A stretch of 64,000 nucleotides of DNA from Natronosporangium hydrolyticum (GTDB lineage: Bacteria > Actinomycetota > Actinomycetes > Mycobacteriales > Micromonosporaceae): NCBI RefSeq assembly GCF_016925615.1, contig NZ_CP070499.1, positions 3,472,001-3,536,000 of the forward strand, read 5' to 3'. Under the pieces are notes generated by a model, which worked only from the letters and a program-made list of their open reading frames with translations, searched no databases and was not told where the DNA came from. Below are positions 49,358 through 58,817 of this stretch, one piece after another. How positions within the stretch are numbered: the first letter of the stretch is position 1; the number at the start of each line of letters is the position of its first letter. Position numbers and translations under genes: made by a program.

Positions 49358-50497
49358 ATGAGTCAGACAATCGAGGTGCCCCGCGGCCTGGCCGGCGTGG
49401 TGGTCACCGACACCGAGTTGAGCGATGTCCAAGGGGAAGCGGGCTTCTACCACTACCGGCAGTACTCCGCGGTAGACCTCGCCGAGCAGTGCAGCCTGGA
49501 GGAGGTCTGGGCGCTGCTGCTCGACGGCGAGCTGCCGAGCCCGGCGGCCCGCGACTCGTTCGCCGCTGAGGTGGCGCGGCTGCGCACGCTGCCGCCCGCG
49601 CTGCGACCACTACTGCCGGCGATCGCCACCACCGCCGGCCCACTCGACGGACTACGAACCGCCCTCTCGCTCGCGGGAGCGGCGCGGAACGCCCGGGCAC
49701 TACGGGACCTGAACCCGGCGCAGCGCCGGATGGACGCGCTCTTCGCCGGTGCGGTGACCCCCACCATCGTGGCGGCGCTGCACCGGCTGCGCCACGGCCA
49801 ACAGCCGATCGACCCCCACCCGGAGCTGCCGTACGCCGCGAACTACCTCTACCAGCTCACCGGCGTCGAGCCGGACCCGCGCCACGCCCGCGCCATCGAG
49901 CAGTACCTGATCTCGACGATCGAGCATGGATTCAACGCCTCCACCTTCACTGCCCGGGTCATCGCGGCCACCGGCGCCGACCTGTTCGCCTGCCTCTGCG
50001 GCGCGATCGGGGCGCTCTCCGGACCGCTGCACGGCGGCGCGCCCAGCCGGGCGTTGGAGACCCTGGAGGAGATCGGGACCCCGGACCGGATCGATGCCGA
50101 GATCCGGCGCCGGATCGCCACCGGCGAACGGATCATGGGCTTCGGCCACCCGGTCTACCGCACCGCCGACCCGCGGTCGGTGCTGCTCCGCAACCTCGCT
50201 ACCGCCCTCGGGGGCGAGCTGGCGGAGTTCGCCATCACAGTGGAGGAAAGGGTGCTGGCGCTGCTCGCCGAGTTGAAGCCGGGCCGGCCACTACACACCA
50301 ACGTGGAGTTCTACGCGGCGGTGGTGATGGACCAGTGCGGCCTGCCGCGTGACCTGTTCACCCCGACCTTCGCCTGCAGCCGGGTGATCGGTTGGGGCGC
50401 GCACATCCTGGAGCAGGCGCAGGATCCGAAGATCATCCGACCAGCCGCACGCTACACCGGTCCGCCGGCCCCGCAACCGGTGCCGACGATCGGGTAA
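49358..50497 (+). CDS. Citrate synthase / 2-methylcitrate synthase
   Basis: A 379-residue citrate synthase. The active-site segments are intact: G-P-L-H-G-G-A-P, G-F-G-H-P-V-Y-R and the late N-V-E-F-Y. The length matches the short bacterial (type I-like/methylcitrate) group rather than the longer GltA. The ATG at 49358 has AAGGGAG upstream and follows the palindrome region; the long open frame upstream of it is only non-coding GC effect. It would condense acetyl-CoA (or propionyl-CoA) with oxaloacetate. Confidence 0.93.
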   Translation: MSQTIEVPRGLAGVVVTDTELSDVQGEAGFYHYRQYSAVDLAEQCSLEEVWALLLDGELPSPAARDSFAAEVARLRTLPPALRPLLPAIATTAGPLDGLRTALSLAGAARNARALRDLNPAQRRMDALFAGAVTPTIVAALHRLRHGQQPIDPHPELPYAANYLYQLTGVEPDPRHARAIEQYLISTIEHGFNASTFTARVIAATGADLFACLCGAIGALSGPLHGGAPSRALETLEEIGTPDRIDAEIRRRIATGERIMGFGHPVYRTADPRSVLLRNLATALGGELAEFAITVEERVLALLAELKPGRPLHTNVEFYAAVVMDQCGLPRDLFTPTFACSRVIGWGAHILEQAQDPKIIRPAARYTGPPAPQPVPTIG

Positions 50498-50545
50498 ACG
50501 GCTGGTTCCCGCTGGCTGAACCGCCCTCCGGTAGTCTCACCAGCC

Positions 50546-51514
50546 ATGACCCACAGCGCCGCCCCGTCGTCGGATTCCGCTGCCGCCGAGTCGGTTCCCA
50601 CCGAGTCCACTCCGGCGCCGGTGAGCCCGGCCCCGGCCATGATCCCCCCGGTCAGCGCCCCGCCGGCCACGGTCGACGCGCCGTGGCCGGCGCTGCTGCG
50701 GCTGCGCCCACGCCGGGTGATCGCCGCCGCCGCCACGCTCGTCATCACCGCCTGGGCGGTCTTCCTGGCGGTCGACATCGCCAACCTCGGCGGAGTCGGC
50801 GACCAGCTGCCGAAGCCGATGTGGACATACCTGTTCAACGACCACCTGGTCGAAGTAAGCCAGTGGTTCGTGTACGCGGTGCTCATCCTCGCCGCCGGAT
50901 ACCTGGCGGGGCGGCTCGCCGGCGGCCGGTACGCCGGCGCCGCCACCTTCTTCTTCCTGATCGGCCTCGGCCTCGGGTTCATGCTCGTCGAAGAGTCCGG
51001 CGACATCCGGCACGCGATCAGTGGCGCCGTCCGGCTCCACCTGGGAGAGACCGTCGCCGGCCTGCCGTACCAGGTCTTCTCAGACGTCCCCTACTTCGCG
51101 GCGCTGGCCGCGCTGCCGCTCTACGCGGTGCTGCGCCACGGCCGCCACGTGTGGCGGGTCCCGCCGATCCGGCCGTACCTGGTCACCTCGGTGACGTTGT
51201 ACGCGTTCGCGTCGATCGGCTCCGGGCTTCGCCACCTCGGCGACCTCTACAGCACGCTCGGCGCCGGGATCGACCGGGTCTTCTTCGGCGGCCGCTTCCC
51301 GGCCGCGCCCGACCAGACCCAGGAACGCGCCCACTACTTCGTAGTGGACGGGCTGATCGAGGAGTCGGTGGAGCTGTTCGCGGTCTGCTGCATGTTCGCG
51401 GTGGTGCTGGCCTTCGCGGCGCACGTCCGCGCGCAGCGGCCGGCCGTACTGGCCGCAGCTGCGCCGGCCGCGCCGGCACCGACGCCGGCCGCCTCCCCAC
51501 CCGCGCCGGTGTAG
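50546..51514 (+). CDS. Membrane protein of unknown function
   Basis: A 322-residue protein. A Pro/Ser/Ala-rich N-terminal 50 residues precedes about six hydrophobic helices (roughly 60-80, 105-125, 133-153, 175-195, 210-230, 275-300) and an Ala/Pro-rich tail. I recognise no family. The tract E-E-S-G-D-I-R-H and the late E-E-S-V-E-L-F-A in membrane helices are acidic for such positions and could be functional. Confidence 0.75.
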   Translation: MTHSAAPSSDSAAAESVPTESTPAPVSPAPAMIPPVSAPPATVDAPWPALLRLRPRRVIAAAATLVITAWAVFLAVDIANLGGVGDQLPKPMWTYLFNDHLVEVSQWFVYAVLILAAGYLAGRLAGGRYAGAATFFFLIGLGLGFMLVEESGDIRHAISGAVRLHLGETVAGLPYQVFSDVPYFAALAALPLYAVLRHGRHVWRVPPIRPYLVTSVTLYAFASIGSGLRHLGDLYSTLGAGIDRVFFGGRFPAAPDQTQERAHYFVVDGLIEESVELFAVCCMFAVVLAFAAHVRAQRPAVLAAAAPAAPAPTPAASPPAPV

Positions 51515-51530
51515 TGGCACTATTACTCAT

Positions 51531-52166
51531 GTGACCAGTTCCGATTCCCGGCGGGAGCGGGCCGCGCTGTGCGACCTGCTGGCCCGACTCGGTCCCGACC
51601 AGCCCACGCTCTGCGCAGGCTGGCAGACCCAGGATCTCGCCGCCCACCTGCTGGTCCGGGAGCGGCGCCCGCTCGCCGCTGGCGGGTTCGCGTTCAGCCG
51701 GCTGGCGAGCTACGCCGACCGGGTCCAGGGCGAGATCGCCCGCCGCCCCTTTCCGGAGCTGGTCGACGAGCTGCGCCGACCACCTCGGTGGGCACCCACC
51801 CGCCTGGGCTGGGTCGACGGAGCGATCAACAGCATGGAGATGTTCATCCATCACGAAGATGTCCGACGCGCTCAACCGCAGTGGCAGCCCCGACCGCTAC
51901 CGCAGAGCCTCGCCGACACCCTGTGGCGGCGGGTGCGGGCGATCGCACGGTTTCGGCTTCGGCGCTTCCCGGCGCCGGTGGTCGTCGTTTCGCAGGGCCA
52001 CGGCGAGCTCCGCACCGGCCGGCCCGGTCCGGAGCCGGTCCAGCTCACCGGCGATCCCGGCGAGTTGGTGATCTTCCTCTCCGGACGGCAGACCCACAGC
52101 CAGGTCACCGTCGCCGGGCCAGCCCCGCTCACCGCCCGGATCACCAGCGCCAACCTCGGGCTATGA
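51531..52166 (+). CDS. TIGR03085-family putative metal-binding protein (DinB/MDMPI-like)
   Basis: A 211-residue protein matching the actinobacterial TIGR03085 family. The N-terminal four-helix bundle (T-L-C-A-G-W-Q-T-Q-D-L-A-A-H-L) resembles mycothiol-dependent maleylpyruvate isomerase. The conserved M-F-I-H-H-E-D-V-R-R-A is also visible. The His residues could bind a metal. The physiological function is unknown. Its GTG start is 17 bp after the preceding stop. Confidence 0.88.
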   Translation: MTSSDSRRERAALCDLLARLGPDQPTLCAGWQTQDLAAHLLVRERRPLAAGGFAFSRLASYADRVQGEIARRPFPELVDELRRPPRWAPTRLGWVDGAINSMEMFIHHEDVRRAQPQWQPRPLPQSLADTLWRRVRAIARFRLRRFPAPVVVVSQGHGELRTGRPGPEPVQLTGDPGELVIFLSGRQTHSQVTVAGPAPLTARITSANLGL

Positions 52167-52185
52167 CCCAGGTACGCTGCGGGGC

Positions 52186-53136
52186 ATGCCGAGCGCCCGG
52201 ACCCACTGGCGACGCGCGTTGCGGCGCGGCGCCGCAGCGATAGCCGCACCCGCCCTGCTCCTCACCGGCTGCACCGCCAGCGCGACGATGGTGGCCAAGC
52301 CGGTCGCGAACGCCAGCCCACTAGCCGAGTTCCTCGGCACGCCACCCCGCGACCAGCTGACCCTGCCCCAGCTCGACCAGGCCGAGCGCGACCGCCAGGA
52401 TCTCGTCACGGAGCTGGTGGCCGAGTGCATGCTCGACGCCGGCTTCGAGTATGTCGCGGTGCCGATCAGCGAACGGATCGGCAGCGAACTGCTGGCCGCC
52501 TACGAGTTGCCGCCCCGGGAATTCGCCCACCGGTACGGGTACGGTGCGACCACCATCGACGTGGAGCCGTACCAGGACCCCAACACCGAACTCCGCGACC
52601 AGCTCCTGCCGGCCGAACAGACGGAGTACGACGAGGCGCTGTGGGGAGACCCGGCCGCGGGCGGGGGCTGTTACCTGCGCTCCTCCGGCCAGGTTTACGG
52701 CGACCCCGCCGACCGGGAAGCCGGCTGGACCGAGTTCGCCGACCTGACTGGAGAGATGAACCAGCTATATCAGGAGATCGACACCGACCCCCGGCTCGCT
52801 ACGGCGCACGCCCAGTGGGCGGAGTGCATGGCCGACGCCGGCCACCCCGACCTGACCGAGCCACGCGACGCCCGGCAGTCGGTCTTCGACCGGTTGCCCG
52901 GCGGGGTGCCGCCGGCCGATCCGACGCTCGATCCGGGCCCCGTCGACTCTCCCGACCCGGACCGGCGGGCGGAGGTCCGCGAGTACGAGCTGGCGCTCGC
53001 CCCGGTCGACTACGAGTGCCAGCGCCGACATGTCCTCGGGGTTCGGCGCGCCGTAACGCTAGAGCTGGAGCAGTCCTTCATCGACCGCCACCAGGCGGAG
53101 TTGACCCGCTACCGGGATTGGCTCGGCGACGGCTGA
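52186..53136 (+). CDS. Lipoprotein of unknown function
   Basis: A 316-residue lipoprotein. The signal peptide ends in the lipobox L-L-L-T-G-C, preceded by paired arginines. The mature region is rich in Asp, Glu and Tyr, with Cys residues in E-C-M-L-D-A-G and again E-C-M-A-D-A-G. The two similar Cys-containing motifs suggest an internal duplication. No family recognised. It is in a loose run of plus-strand genes with small gaps. Confidence 0.8.
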   Translation: MPSARTHWRRALRRGAAAIAAPALLLTGCTASATMVAKPVANASPLAEFLGTPPRDQLTLPQLDQAERDRQDLVTELVAECMLDAGFEYVAVPISERIGSELLAAYELPPREFAHRYGYGATTIDVEPYQDPNTELRDQLLPAEQTEYDEALWGDPAAGGGCYLRSSGQVYGDPADREAGWTEFADLTGEMNQLYQEIDTDPRLATAHAQWAECMADAGHPDLTEPRDARQSVFDRLPGGVPPADPTLDPGPVDSPDPDRRAEVREYELALAPVDYECQRRHVLGVRRAVTLELEQSFIDRHQAELTRYRDWLGDG

Positions 53137-53252
53137 TAGACCGGTGATTTCGCCGATGCGGCGGCGGACCGAGGCTCGCGACGATGGTGGGCATCGATCC
53201 GCCGGGGCCCGCCACCAGGGAGGTGGCGACCCCGTTCCCGCAAGGAGGCGTC

Positions 53253-54197
53253 ATGCCCCGATTCTCCGCTTCAGAGCTGGCGGACCGACCGCCGGACCTT
53301 ACCCCGCAACGCCACCGTCGGCGCTGGCTCGCCCGCGCCGCCGCCACCATCGCCACCGCGGTGGCGCTCACCGTCGGCAGCACCGCGGTCGCCCCGAGCG
53401 CACTCGCCGACGAACAGTTTTGGCGGGGGCCGAACCCGACCGAGAGCGCCCTGGAGGCTCCCAGCGGCCCCTACACCACCAGCTCCACCCGGGTCTCCTC
53501 CCTGGTCAGTGGCTTCGGCGGCGGCCGGATCTACTACCCGGTGACCACCAGCGACGGCACCTTCGGCGCGATCGCGATCTCGCCCGGGTACACCGCCAGC
53601 TGGTCCACCATCGACTGGCTCGGACCGTTCCTGGCCTCGCACGGTTTCGTGGTGATCGGCATCAACACGAACTCCCGCTTCGACCAGCCCGGTTCGCGCT
53701 CCACCCAGCTGCTCAACGCCCTGGACTACCTCGTCGACCAGAGTTCCGAGCGGCATCGGGTAGACCCGGACCGGCTGGCGGTCTCCGGCCACTCGATGGG
53801 CGGCGGTGGCGCGGTCCAGGCCACCCGGACCCGCACCTCGCTGCTGGCCTCCGTGCCGCTCACCCCGTGGCACCTATCGTCGCTCTGGGGCGGGGTCCAA
53901 ACTCCCACCATGGTGATCGGCGGTCAGCGGGACGCTGTCGCCCCGGTCCGCTCCCACTCGATCCCGATCTACGAGGCGATCCCCGGCTCCTCCCAGAAGG
54001 CGTACGCGGAGATGCGGGGCGAGGGCCACTACTTCCCGCTGTCCCGGGACGCGACAGTGGGCAAGCTGATCGTCTCCTGGTTGAAGCGGTTCGTCGACTT
54101 CGACACCCGATACGAGCAGTTCCTGTGCCCACCGCCAGCGACTGGGCTGTTCAGCGACTTCTCCGACTACCGGGACACCTGTCCGCACACGACCTAG
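53253..54197 (+). CDS. Secreted cutinase / PET-hydrolase-like polyester hydrolase
   Basis: A 314-residue exported alpha/beta hydrolase very like Thermobifida cutinases. After a signal peptide (cut near residue 52, A-L-A-D), the mature protein starts R-G-P-N-P-T-E. Landmarks are G-F-G-G-G-R-I-Y-Y-P, the oxyanion Tyr113 in S-P-G-Y-T-A-S, the nucleophile Ser181 in G-H-S-M-G-G-G-G, Trp206 in L-T-P-W-H-L, Asp227 in G-Q-R-D-A-V-A-P and His259 in G-E-G-H-Y-F. A C-terminal pair Cys292/Cys310 matches the family disulfide. It should hydrolyse cutin-like and possibly synthetic polyesters; the residue after the His is Tyr rather than Phe. AAGGAGG precedes the ATG. Confidence 0.93.
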   Translation: MPRFSASELADRPPDLTPQRHRRRWLARAAATIATAVALTVGSTAVAPSALADEQFWRGPNPTESALEAPSGPYTTSSTRVSSLVSGFGGGRIYYPVTTSDGTFGAIAISPGYTASWSTIDWLGPFLASHGFVVIGINTNSRFDQPGSRSTQLLNALDYLVDQSSERHRVDPDRLAVSGHSMGGGGAVQATRTRTSLLASVPLTPWHLSSLWGGVQTPTMVIGGQRDAVAPVRSHSIPIYEAIPGSSQKAYAEMRGEGHYFPLSRDATVGKLIVSWLKRFVDFDTRYEQFLCPPPATGLFSDFSDYRDTCPHTT

Positions 54198-54209
54198 CCC
54201 GCACATCTC

Positions 54210-54255
54210 CCCGGTGTCCGGGGTGCCGGCGATCGCCAGCGCCCCGGACACCGGG
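54210..54255 (+). terminator. Hairpin terminator after the cutinase-like gene
   Basis: Perfect 14-bp arms (CCCGGTGTCCGGGG and its complement) with an 18-nt loop, 12 bp after the stop codon. Confidence 0.75.
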
Positions 54256-54323
54256 CGGTCACGCTCCGGGACGGCGTAACCGGCGATCGACAGCAATGAT
54301 ACTCGCGGGTAACAATAGCGATC

Positions 54324-57077
54324 GTGGACACCGCCCGCAGCCGCAGCGACCCGCCAGCCCTGACCGGCCGGCTACCCGGCCGCGCCGACCAGCAAGCGGC
54401 GATCGATGAGCTGCTAACCGCCGCCGCCGCCGGGCACGGCGCAGCGTTGCAGCTGGTAGGAGAGCCAGGCATCGGCAAGAGCGTGCTGCTCGGCCACGCC
54501 ACCACCGCCGGCCGCCACGCCGGCTTCACCACCCTCACCACCGCCGGAGTGGCGGCCGAGGCGTCGCTGCCCTACGCCGCCCTGCACCGGCTGGTGCGGC
54601 CCCTGTGCCAACCGGCCCCGGCCCTGCCAGCCGCCCAGCTCACCGCCTTGTCTGAGCTGCTCGGCGGCGGTCCCGCCCCGCTCGGCACCGGGGAACTCGT
54701 CCGGTGCACCGCGCTGCTCACCCTGCTCGACACCGCTACCCGCGACCGACCCCTGCTGTGCTGCGTGGACGACCTCGACCGGCTCGACGCCGCCTCCCAG
54801 GATGTGCTCGGGCTGGTCGCCCGGCGGCTCGCCGGCACCCGGATCGCCCTGATCGCGACCGCCCCGAACCCGAGCCTCGCCGGGGTGCCGACCACCCGGC
54901 TACCCCCGCTGCCCGCCGCGGCGGGTCGGGCGCTGCTCGCCGACCAGACCCGCGGTGTCCGCCCGGCCGGTGCCCCGCTCCCCGAGCCGCTCGTCCGGCA
55001 TCTGCTCCAGCTCGCCGGTGGTATCCCACAAGCACTCTGCGACCTCGCCGGCGCGCTCTCCCCCGCCCAACTCGCCGGCGACGCGCCGGGTCCGGCAAGC
55101 CTGCCGCCGGAGAGCCACCTGCGCCGCACCTACCAGCAGCGCGTCGGCCAACTGCCGGCCGACACCCAGTGGTTGCTGCTACTCATCGCCGCCGAGCGCC
55201 GGTTGCCCGTACGCTGCCTGGTCGCGGCAGCCGCCCGCTCTGGGGTGGACATCGCCGCCCTAGCCCCCGCCGAACGTGCTGGGCTGATCCAGACCAGCGG
55301 CGAGGTGGTGCGGTTCGTCCGACCGCTAGTGCGCACCCTGGTCGCCGAGGCGGCGCCGCTGCCGCAGCGGGGCAGCGCCCTGGTCTGCGTCGGCGAGGCG
55401 GCCGCGACCACCGGCGACCACCGCCGGGCCGCCAGCGCACTGGCCCGCGCCGCCAACCTCACCGGCCAGCCCGCCGAGGCCGCCCGCCGCCAGGTCCTCG
55501 CAGCCCGGTACGCGTGGCTCGGGGGCCACCCGGGCCGCGCCCGCCGGCTACTGCACCGCGCCCGATCCGGCGCCACCGGCAAGGTCGCCGCCGAACTACG
55601 ACTCCTGCACAGCGAGATCGAGCTCCGCGCCGGGGAACCCGCCAACGCCCTCGCGACGCTCCTGCCAGCCGCGACGGTGCTCGCCGAGCACCGTCGCGAC
55701 CTGGCGCTCCGCGCGCTGCTGTGGGCGGTGGAGGCGGCCTGGTTCACCGGCGCCCAGCAGCCCTACGCCGAGATCGCCGACCAACTCCGGGCGTTGCGCC
55801 CTACCGAGACCGGCGCGTCCGAGACCGGCGCGGTGGCCGAACAGCAGATGCTCGCCTACCTGGCGGGCTTCACCGAGACCTTCCAGGGCCGCCCGCAGGC
55901 CGCGGTCGGTGCGCTCCGGCAGGTGGTGAGCCTGGCCGAGCAGCTGCCCGAACCGGCGGGGTTGACCCTCGCCGCCTGGGCGGGCCTGCTGCTCGCCGAC
56001 TACCCCACGGTGCAACGGCTCGCTACCCGGGCGGTGGCGACCGGCCAGGACCGCGGCGATGTCGCGGCGCTGCCGCTGGCGTTCGAACTGCTGGCGCGGG
56101 CACGCTTCGCCCTGGGCGACTTCGACGCTGCCGAGGTCGGCTGCCGCGACGGTCTCCGCGCCGCCCACGCCAGCGGTCAACCCGGCTACGCCGCCGACCA
56201 TCTGGCGCTGCGCGCGGTCCTCGCCGCAGTGCGAGGCGACGCACCAGGGTGCCGTCACTGGCTCGGCCAGCTCGCGCTCCCGCGCGGCGCCGGACCCAGC
56301 AGCCGGCCGGCGGCCCTGGCCCAGTGGGCGCTGGCGGTGCTCGAGCTCGGCGCCGGTCAGCCGGGCGCGGCCGCGGACCGGCTAGCGGCGGTCGGCGACC
56401 CCGGGTCGGGTCGGGGCCAGGTCACGGTCCAGTTGATGGCCGCCCACTGGTTGGTCGAGGCGGCGGTAACCGGCGGCCGACAACGGCAGCGGGCGCGCAG
56501 CGTACTGGCGGTCTTCTCCCGCTGGGCCGGCGCCACCGTCGGCCACCTACCCTCGGCGCTCGCCGCCCGGTCCCGGGCGCTGATGGCGCCGCCGGGCAGC
56601 CCGGCCGCGGTCAGCCACTTCGCCGAGGCGCGCCGGCTGCACCAACTCGACGGCGGCGAGTTCGAGCAGGCGCGGTGCGAACTGCTCTACGGTCAGGCGC
56701 TGCGGCGGCTCCGGCGACCCCGGGAGGCGCGGGCGCATCTGCACCAGGCGTGGGAGATCTTCGCCCGGCTCTCCCTACCAAGCTGGGCGCAGCGGGCGGG
56801 GTCAGAGCTCCGGGCGGCGGGCGAGCCCGTCACCGTCCATAGTACAAACCATCCGGTCCCGGCGGCTGACGCGTTCGCCCACCCGGCCACCGACCCCGAG
56901 CCCGCGCTCACCGCTCAGCAGCGCCGGATCGCCGAATTGGTGGCTCGGGGCGCGACCAACCGGGAGGTCGCCGCCCAACTCTTCCTGAGCCCTCGTACGG
57001 TGGACCATCACCTGCGCAACATCTTCCACCGGCTGGGCATCAGGTCCCGAGTAGAGCTGGCCCGCCGGTTCGGCTAA
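54324..57077 (+). CDS. LAL-type LuxR-family transcriptional regulator
   Basis: A 917-residue large ATP-binding LuxR regulator. The N-terminal AAA/STAND module has Walker A G-E-P-G-I-G-K-S-V at about 49-57 and Walker B L-L-C-C-V-D-D-L-D. A long helical (TPR-like) middle follows. The C-terminal LuxR HTH (about 860-917) reads LTAQQRRIAELVARGATNRE, with S-P-R-T-V-D-H-H-L. Such proteins are often pathway-specific activators; no biosynthetic cluster is visible here, and the cutinase-like gene upstream is a possible but unproven target. GTG start. Confidence 0.93.
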   Translation: MDTARSRSDPPALTGRLPGRADQQAAIDELLTAAAAGHGAALQLVGEPGIGKSVLLGHATTAGRHAGFTTLTTAGVAAEASLPYAALHRLVRPLCQPAPALPAAQLTALSELLGGGPAPLGTGELVRCTALLTLLDTATRDRPLLCCVDDLDRLDAASQDVLGLVARRLAGTRIALIATAPNPSLAGVPTTRLPPLPAAAGRALLADQTRGVRPAGAPLPEPLVRHLLQLAGGIPQALCDLAGALSPAQLAGDAPGPASLPPESHLRRTYQQRVGQLPADTQWLLLLIAAERRLPVRCLVAAAARSGVDIAALAPAERAGLIQTSGEVVRFVRPLVRTLVAEAAPLPQRGSALVCVGEAAATTGDHRRAASALARAANLTGQPAEAARRQVLAARYAWLGGHPGRARRLLHRARSGATGKVAAELRLLHSEIELRAGEPANALATLLPAATVLAEHRRDLALRALLWAVEAAWFTGAQQPYAEIADQLRALRPTETGASETGAVAEQQMLAYLAGFTETFQGRPQAAVGALRQVVSLAEQLPEPAGLTLAAWAGLLLADYPTVQRLATRAVATGQDRGDVAALPLAFELLARARFALGDFDAAEVGCRDGLRAAHASGQPGYAADHLALRAVLAAVRGDAPGCRHWLGQLALPRGAGPSSRPAALAQWALAVLELGAGQPGAAADRLAAVGDPGSGRGQVTVQLMAAHWLVEAAVTGGRQRQRARSVLAVFSRWAGATVGHLPSALAARSRALMAPPGSPAAVSHFAEARRLHQLDGGEFEQARCELLYGQALRRLRRPREARAHLHQAWEIFARLSLPSWAQRAGSELRAAGEPVTVHSTNHPVPAADAFAHPATDPEPALTAQQRRIAELVARGATNREVAAQLFLSPRTVDHHLRNIFHRLGIRSRVELARRFG

Positions 57078-57085
57078 CTCACGAT

Positions 57086-57109
57086 GATCATGGACCTAGG
57101 TACATGATC
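57086..57109. terminator. 24-bp near-perfect palindrome between convergent genes
   Basis: GATCATG, then ACCTAGGT, then CATGATC, with one mismatched pair. It lies 9 bp after the LuxR-gene stop and 64 bp from the kinase-gene stop. It could be a bidirectional terminator or a protein-binding site. Confidence 0.55.
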
Positions 57110-57173
57110 GGAGCCATTTTCGACCCCTAACCTCATGGTCAACTGAGGGCGGTCAGTACGGCGAGCGCCGGCC

Positions 57174-58595
57174 TCACGCGAAGTCGAGCGCCAGCCCGAG
57201 CAGGACGAAGAGGAAAGCCAGCAGGATCCCCACCGCGCCGCAGATCACCCCGGCGACCGCCATCCCGCGGTTGGTGGCTTCACCGTTCATGGCCTTGCGC
57301 ACACCGATCACACCGAGCACGACACCCGCGATGGCTACCGGTAGGCCGAATAGCCCACAGCACACTCCGAACGGGATACCGAGAATGCCAAAGATCATGC
57401 CGAGCAGGCCGAAGGTGTTCTGCGGGCCACGCTGGTGGGGGTAGGGCGGCGCGGGCGGGTAACCGCCTGGTTGGCCGAACCCCGCTGGACCGTAACCCGG
57501 CGGCGGCCCCGGGGCTGGATAGGATGGTCCAACCTGGGCCGGTGGTGGATACCCGGTCGCCGGGAATCCCGCGGCCGGCGGGGTCATCGGTGCCGGCCCA
57601 CCGGTCGGCGAGTAGCCGGAAGAAGAGGGCGCACCCTGGAACCCGCCGGAGGACGGCGAGAAACCCGGCGCACCTGGCGCGGCATCGGCGGAGACCGGCG
57701 CGGCCGTCGCAGCCGGCGGCCCAGACTGCGGCCCGGCTGGCGGCCCCGCCGACGCCGGCACCGACGCCCGGCCGGCGGCACCACCCGACGCCGCCTTCCT
57801 GGCTGCTCGGGCAAACGCCGCGGCCGACGACCACCGCTCCTCCGGCGAGACCGCCAACGCCTGCTCCACCACGTCCCGGACCTGCCCCGGAATCTCCGGC
57901 GGCAACGGCGGCGGCGGCCCTTCGGTGCGCTTCATCGCGATCTCGAAGGGATTCTCGCCGGGGAAGGGTCGGTCCCCGGTCAAGCACTCGTAGGCCACCA
58001 CGCCCAGCGCATACACGTCGGACTGGGCGGTGGCGGGCTTGCCCAGCACCTGCTCCGGCGCCAAATAGGACATCGTGCCGATCAACGCCCCGGTGGCGGT
58101 CAACGGCGCCGAGGCCACGGTGCGGGCAATCCCGAAATCCGTCAGCACCACTCGGGTCCCGTCGGCAACCAGCAGATTGCCCGGCTTGACATCCCGGTGC
58201 ACCACCCCGGTGTCGTGCGCGGACTGCAACGCATCGGCCGCTTGCGCGACCATCGACATCGCCTCGGCCGGTGCGAGGCGGCCGGTCCGATAGAGCCGCT
58301 GCGACAACGACTCGCCGTCGATGTACTCCATGACCAGAAAGGCCAGCTCGGGGTCGCTGTGATAGTCGTGGACGCCCACCACCCCGGAGTGCTTGATCCG
58401 GGCCATCGTGCGGGCCTCCACCAGGAACCGCTCCCGAAACTCGGGCAGCTCCAGCAGCTCCTGCCGCACGATCTTGACCGCGACGGTCCGGTCCAGGGCG
58501 GTATCGGTGCCCCGCCACACCTCTCCCATGGCACCGCCGCCGATCCGCTGATCCAACCGGTACCGTTGCCCGAGCACATCTCCCGGACCCGACAT
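57174..58595 (-). CDS. PknB-type Ser/Thr protein kinase with C-terminal DUF4190-like membrane domain
   Basis: A 473-residue membrane kinase. The kinase domain (about 8-270) has the Gly loop G-G-G-A-M-G-E-V-W, Lys in V-A-V-K-I-V, the catalytic loop H-R-D-V-K-P-G-N-L-L and D-F-G-I-A. A Pro/Gly-rich linker (about 280-395) follows. The C-terminus has two long hydrophobic segments resembling DUF4190, so the kinase is tethered from its C-terminal end. GGGGGAGAGG precedes the ATG. There are no PASTA repeats, so the input signal is different from PknB itself. Confidence 0.93.
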   Translation of the reverse strand: MSGPGDVLGQRYRLDQRIGGGAMGEVWRGTDTALDRTVAVKIVRQELLELPEFRERFLVEARTMARIKHSGVVGVHDYHSDPELAFLVMEYIDGESLSQRLYRTGRLAPAEAMSMVAQAADALQSAHDTGVVHRDVKPGNLLVADGTRVVLTDFGIARTVASAPLTATGALIGTMSYLAPEQVLGKPATAQSDVYALGVVAYECLTGDRPFPGENPFEIAMKRTEGPPPPLPPEIPGQVRDVVEQALAVSPEERWSSAAAFARAARKAASGGAAGRASVPASAGPPAGPQSGPPAATAAPVSADAAPGAPGFSPSSGGFQGAPSSSGYSPTGGPAPMTPPAAGFPATGYPPPAQVGPSYPAPGPPPGYGPAGFGQPGGYPPAPPYPHQRGPQNTFGLLGMIFGILGIPFGVCCGLFGLPVAIAGVVLGVIGVRKAMNGEATNRGMAVAGVICGAVGILLAFLFVLLGLALDFA

Positions 58596-58817
58596 GGACC
58601 TCTCCCCCTACAGCTTCGGCACGGACCAGGTCACCGTAGCCGACCCTCGCTACCGGTGCGCACCGGCCGAGCCGGTGTAGCCCTCCGTCCACCCGGGTAC
58701 CGATACGGGCATAACCGACCGTGACCACGCTGCCGGGCCAGCGCCGGGTGTGACCGCCTACCTCGGTGGGTGCGGATACTCAGGCCACCGCCGGCACCGA
58801 TTCTTAGTCTGGGAACC

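Noticed and set aside
54704-56842. Plus-strand open frame of 712 codons inside the LAL regulator gene
   Set aside because: It is in another frame of the LuxR-family gene and is Arg/Pro/Gly-rich with no domain signature.
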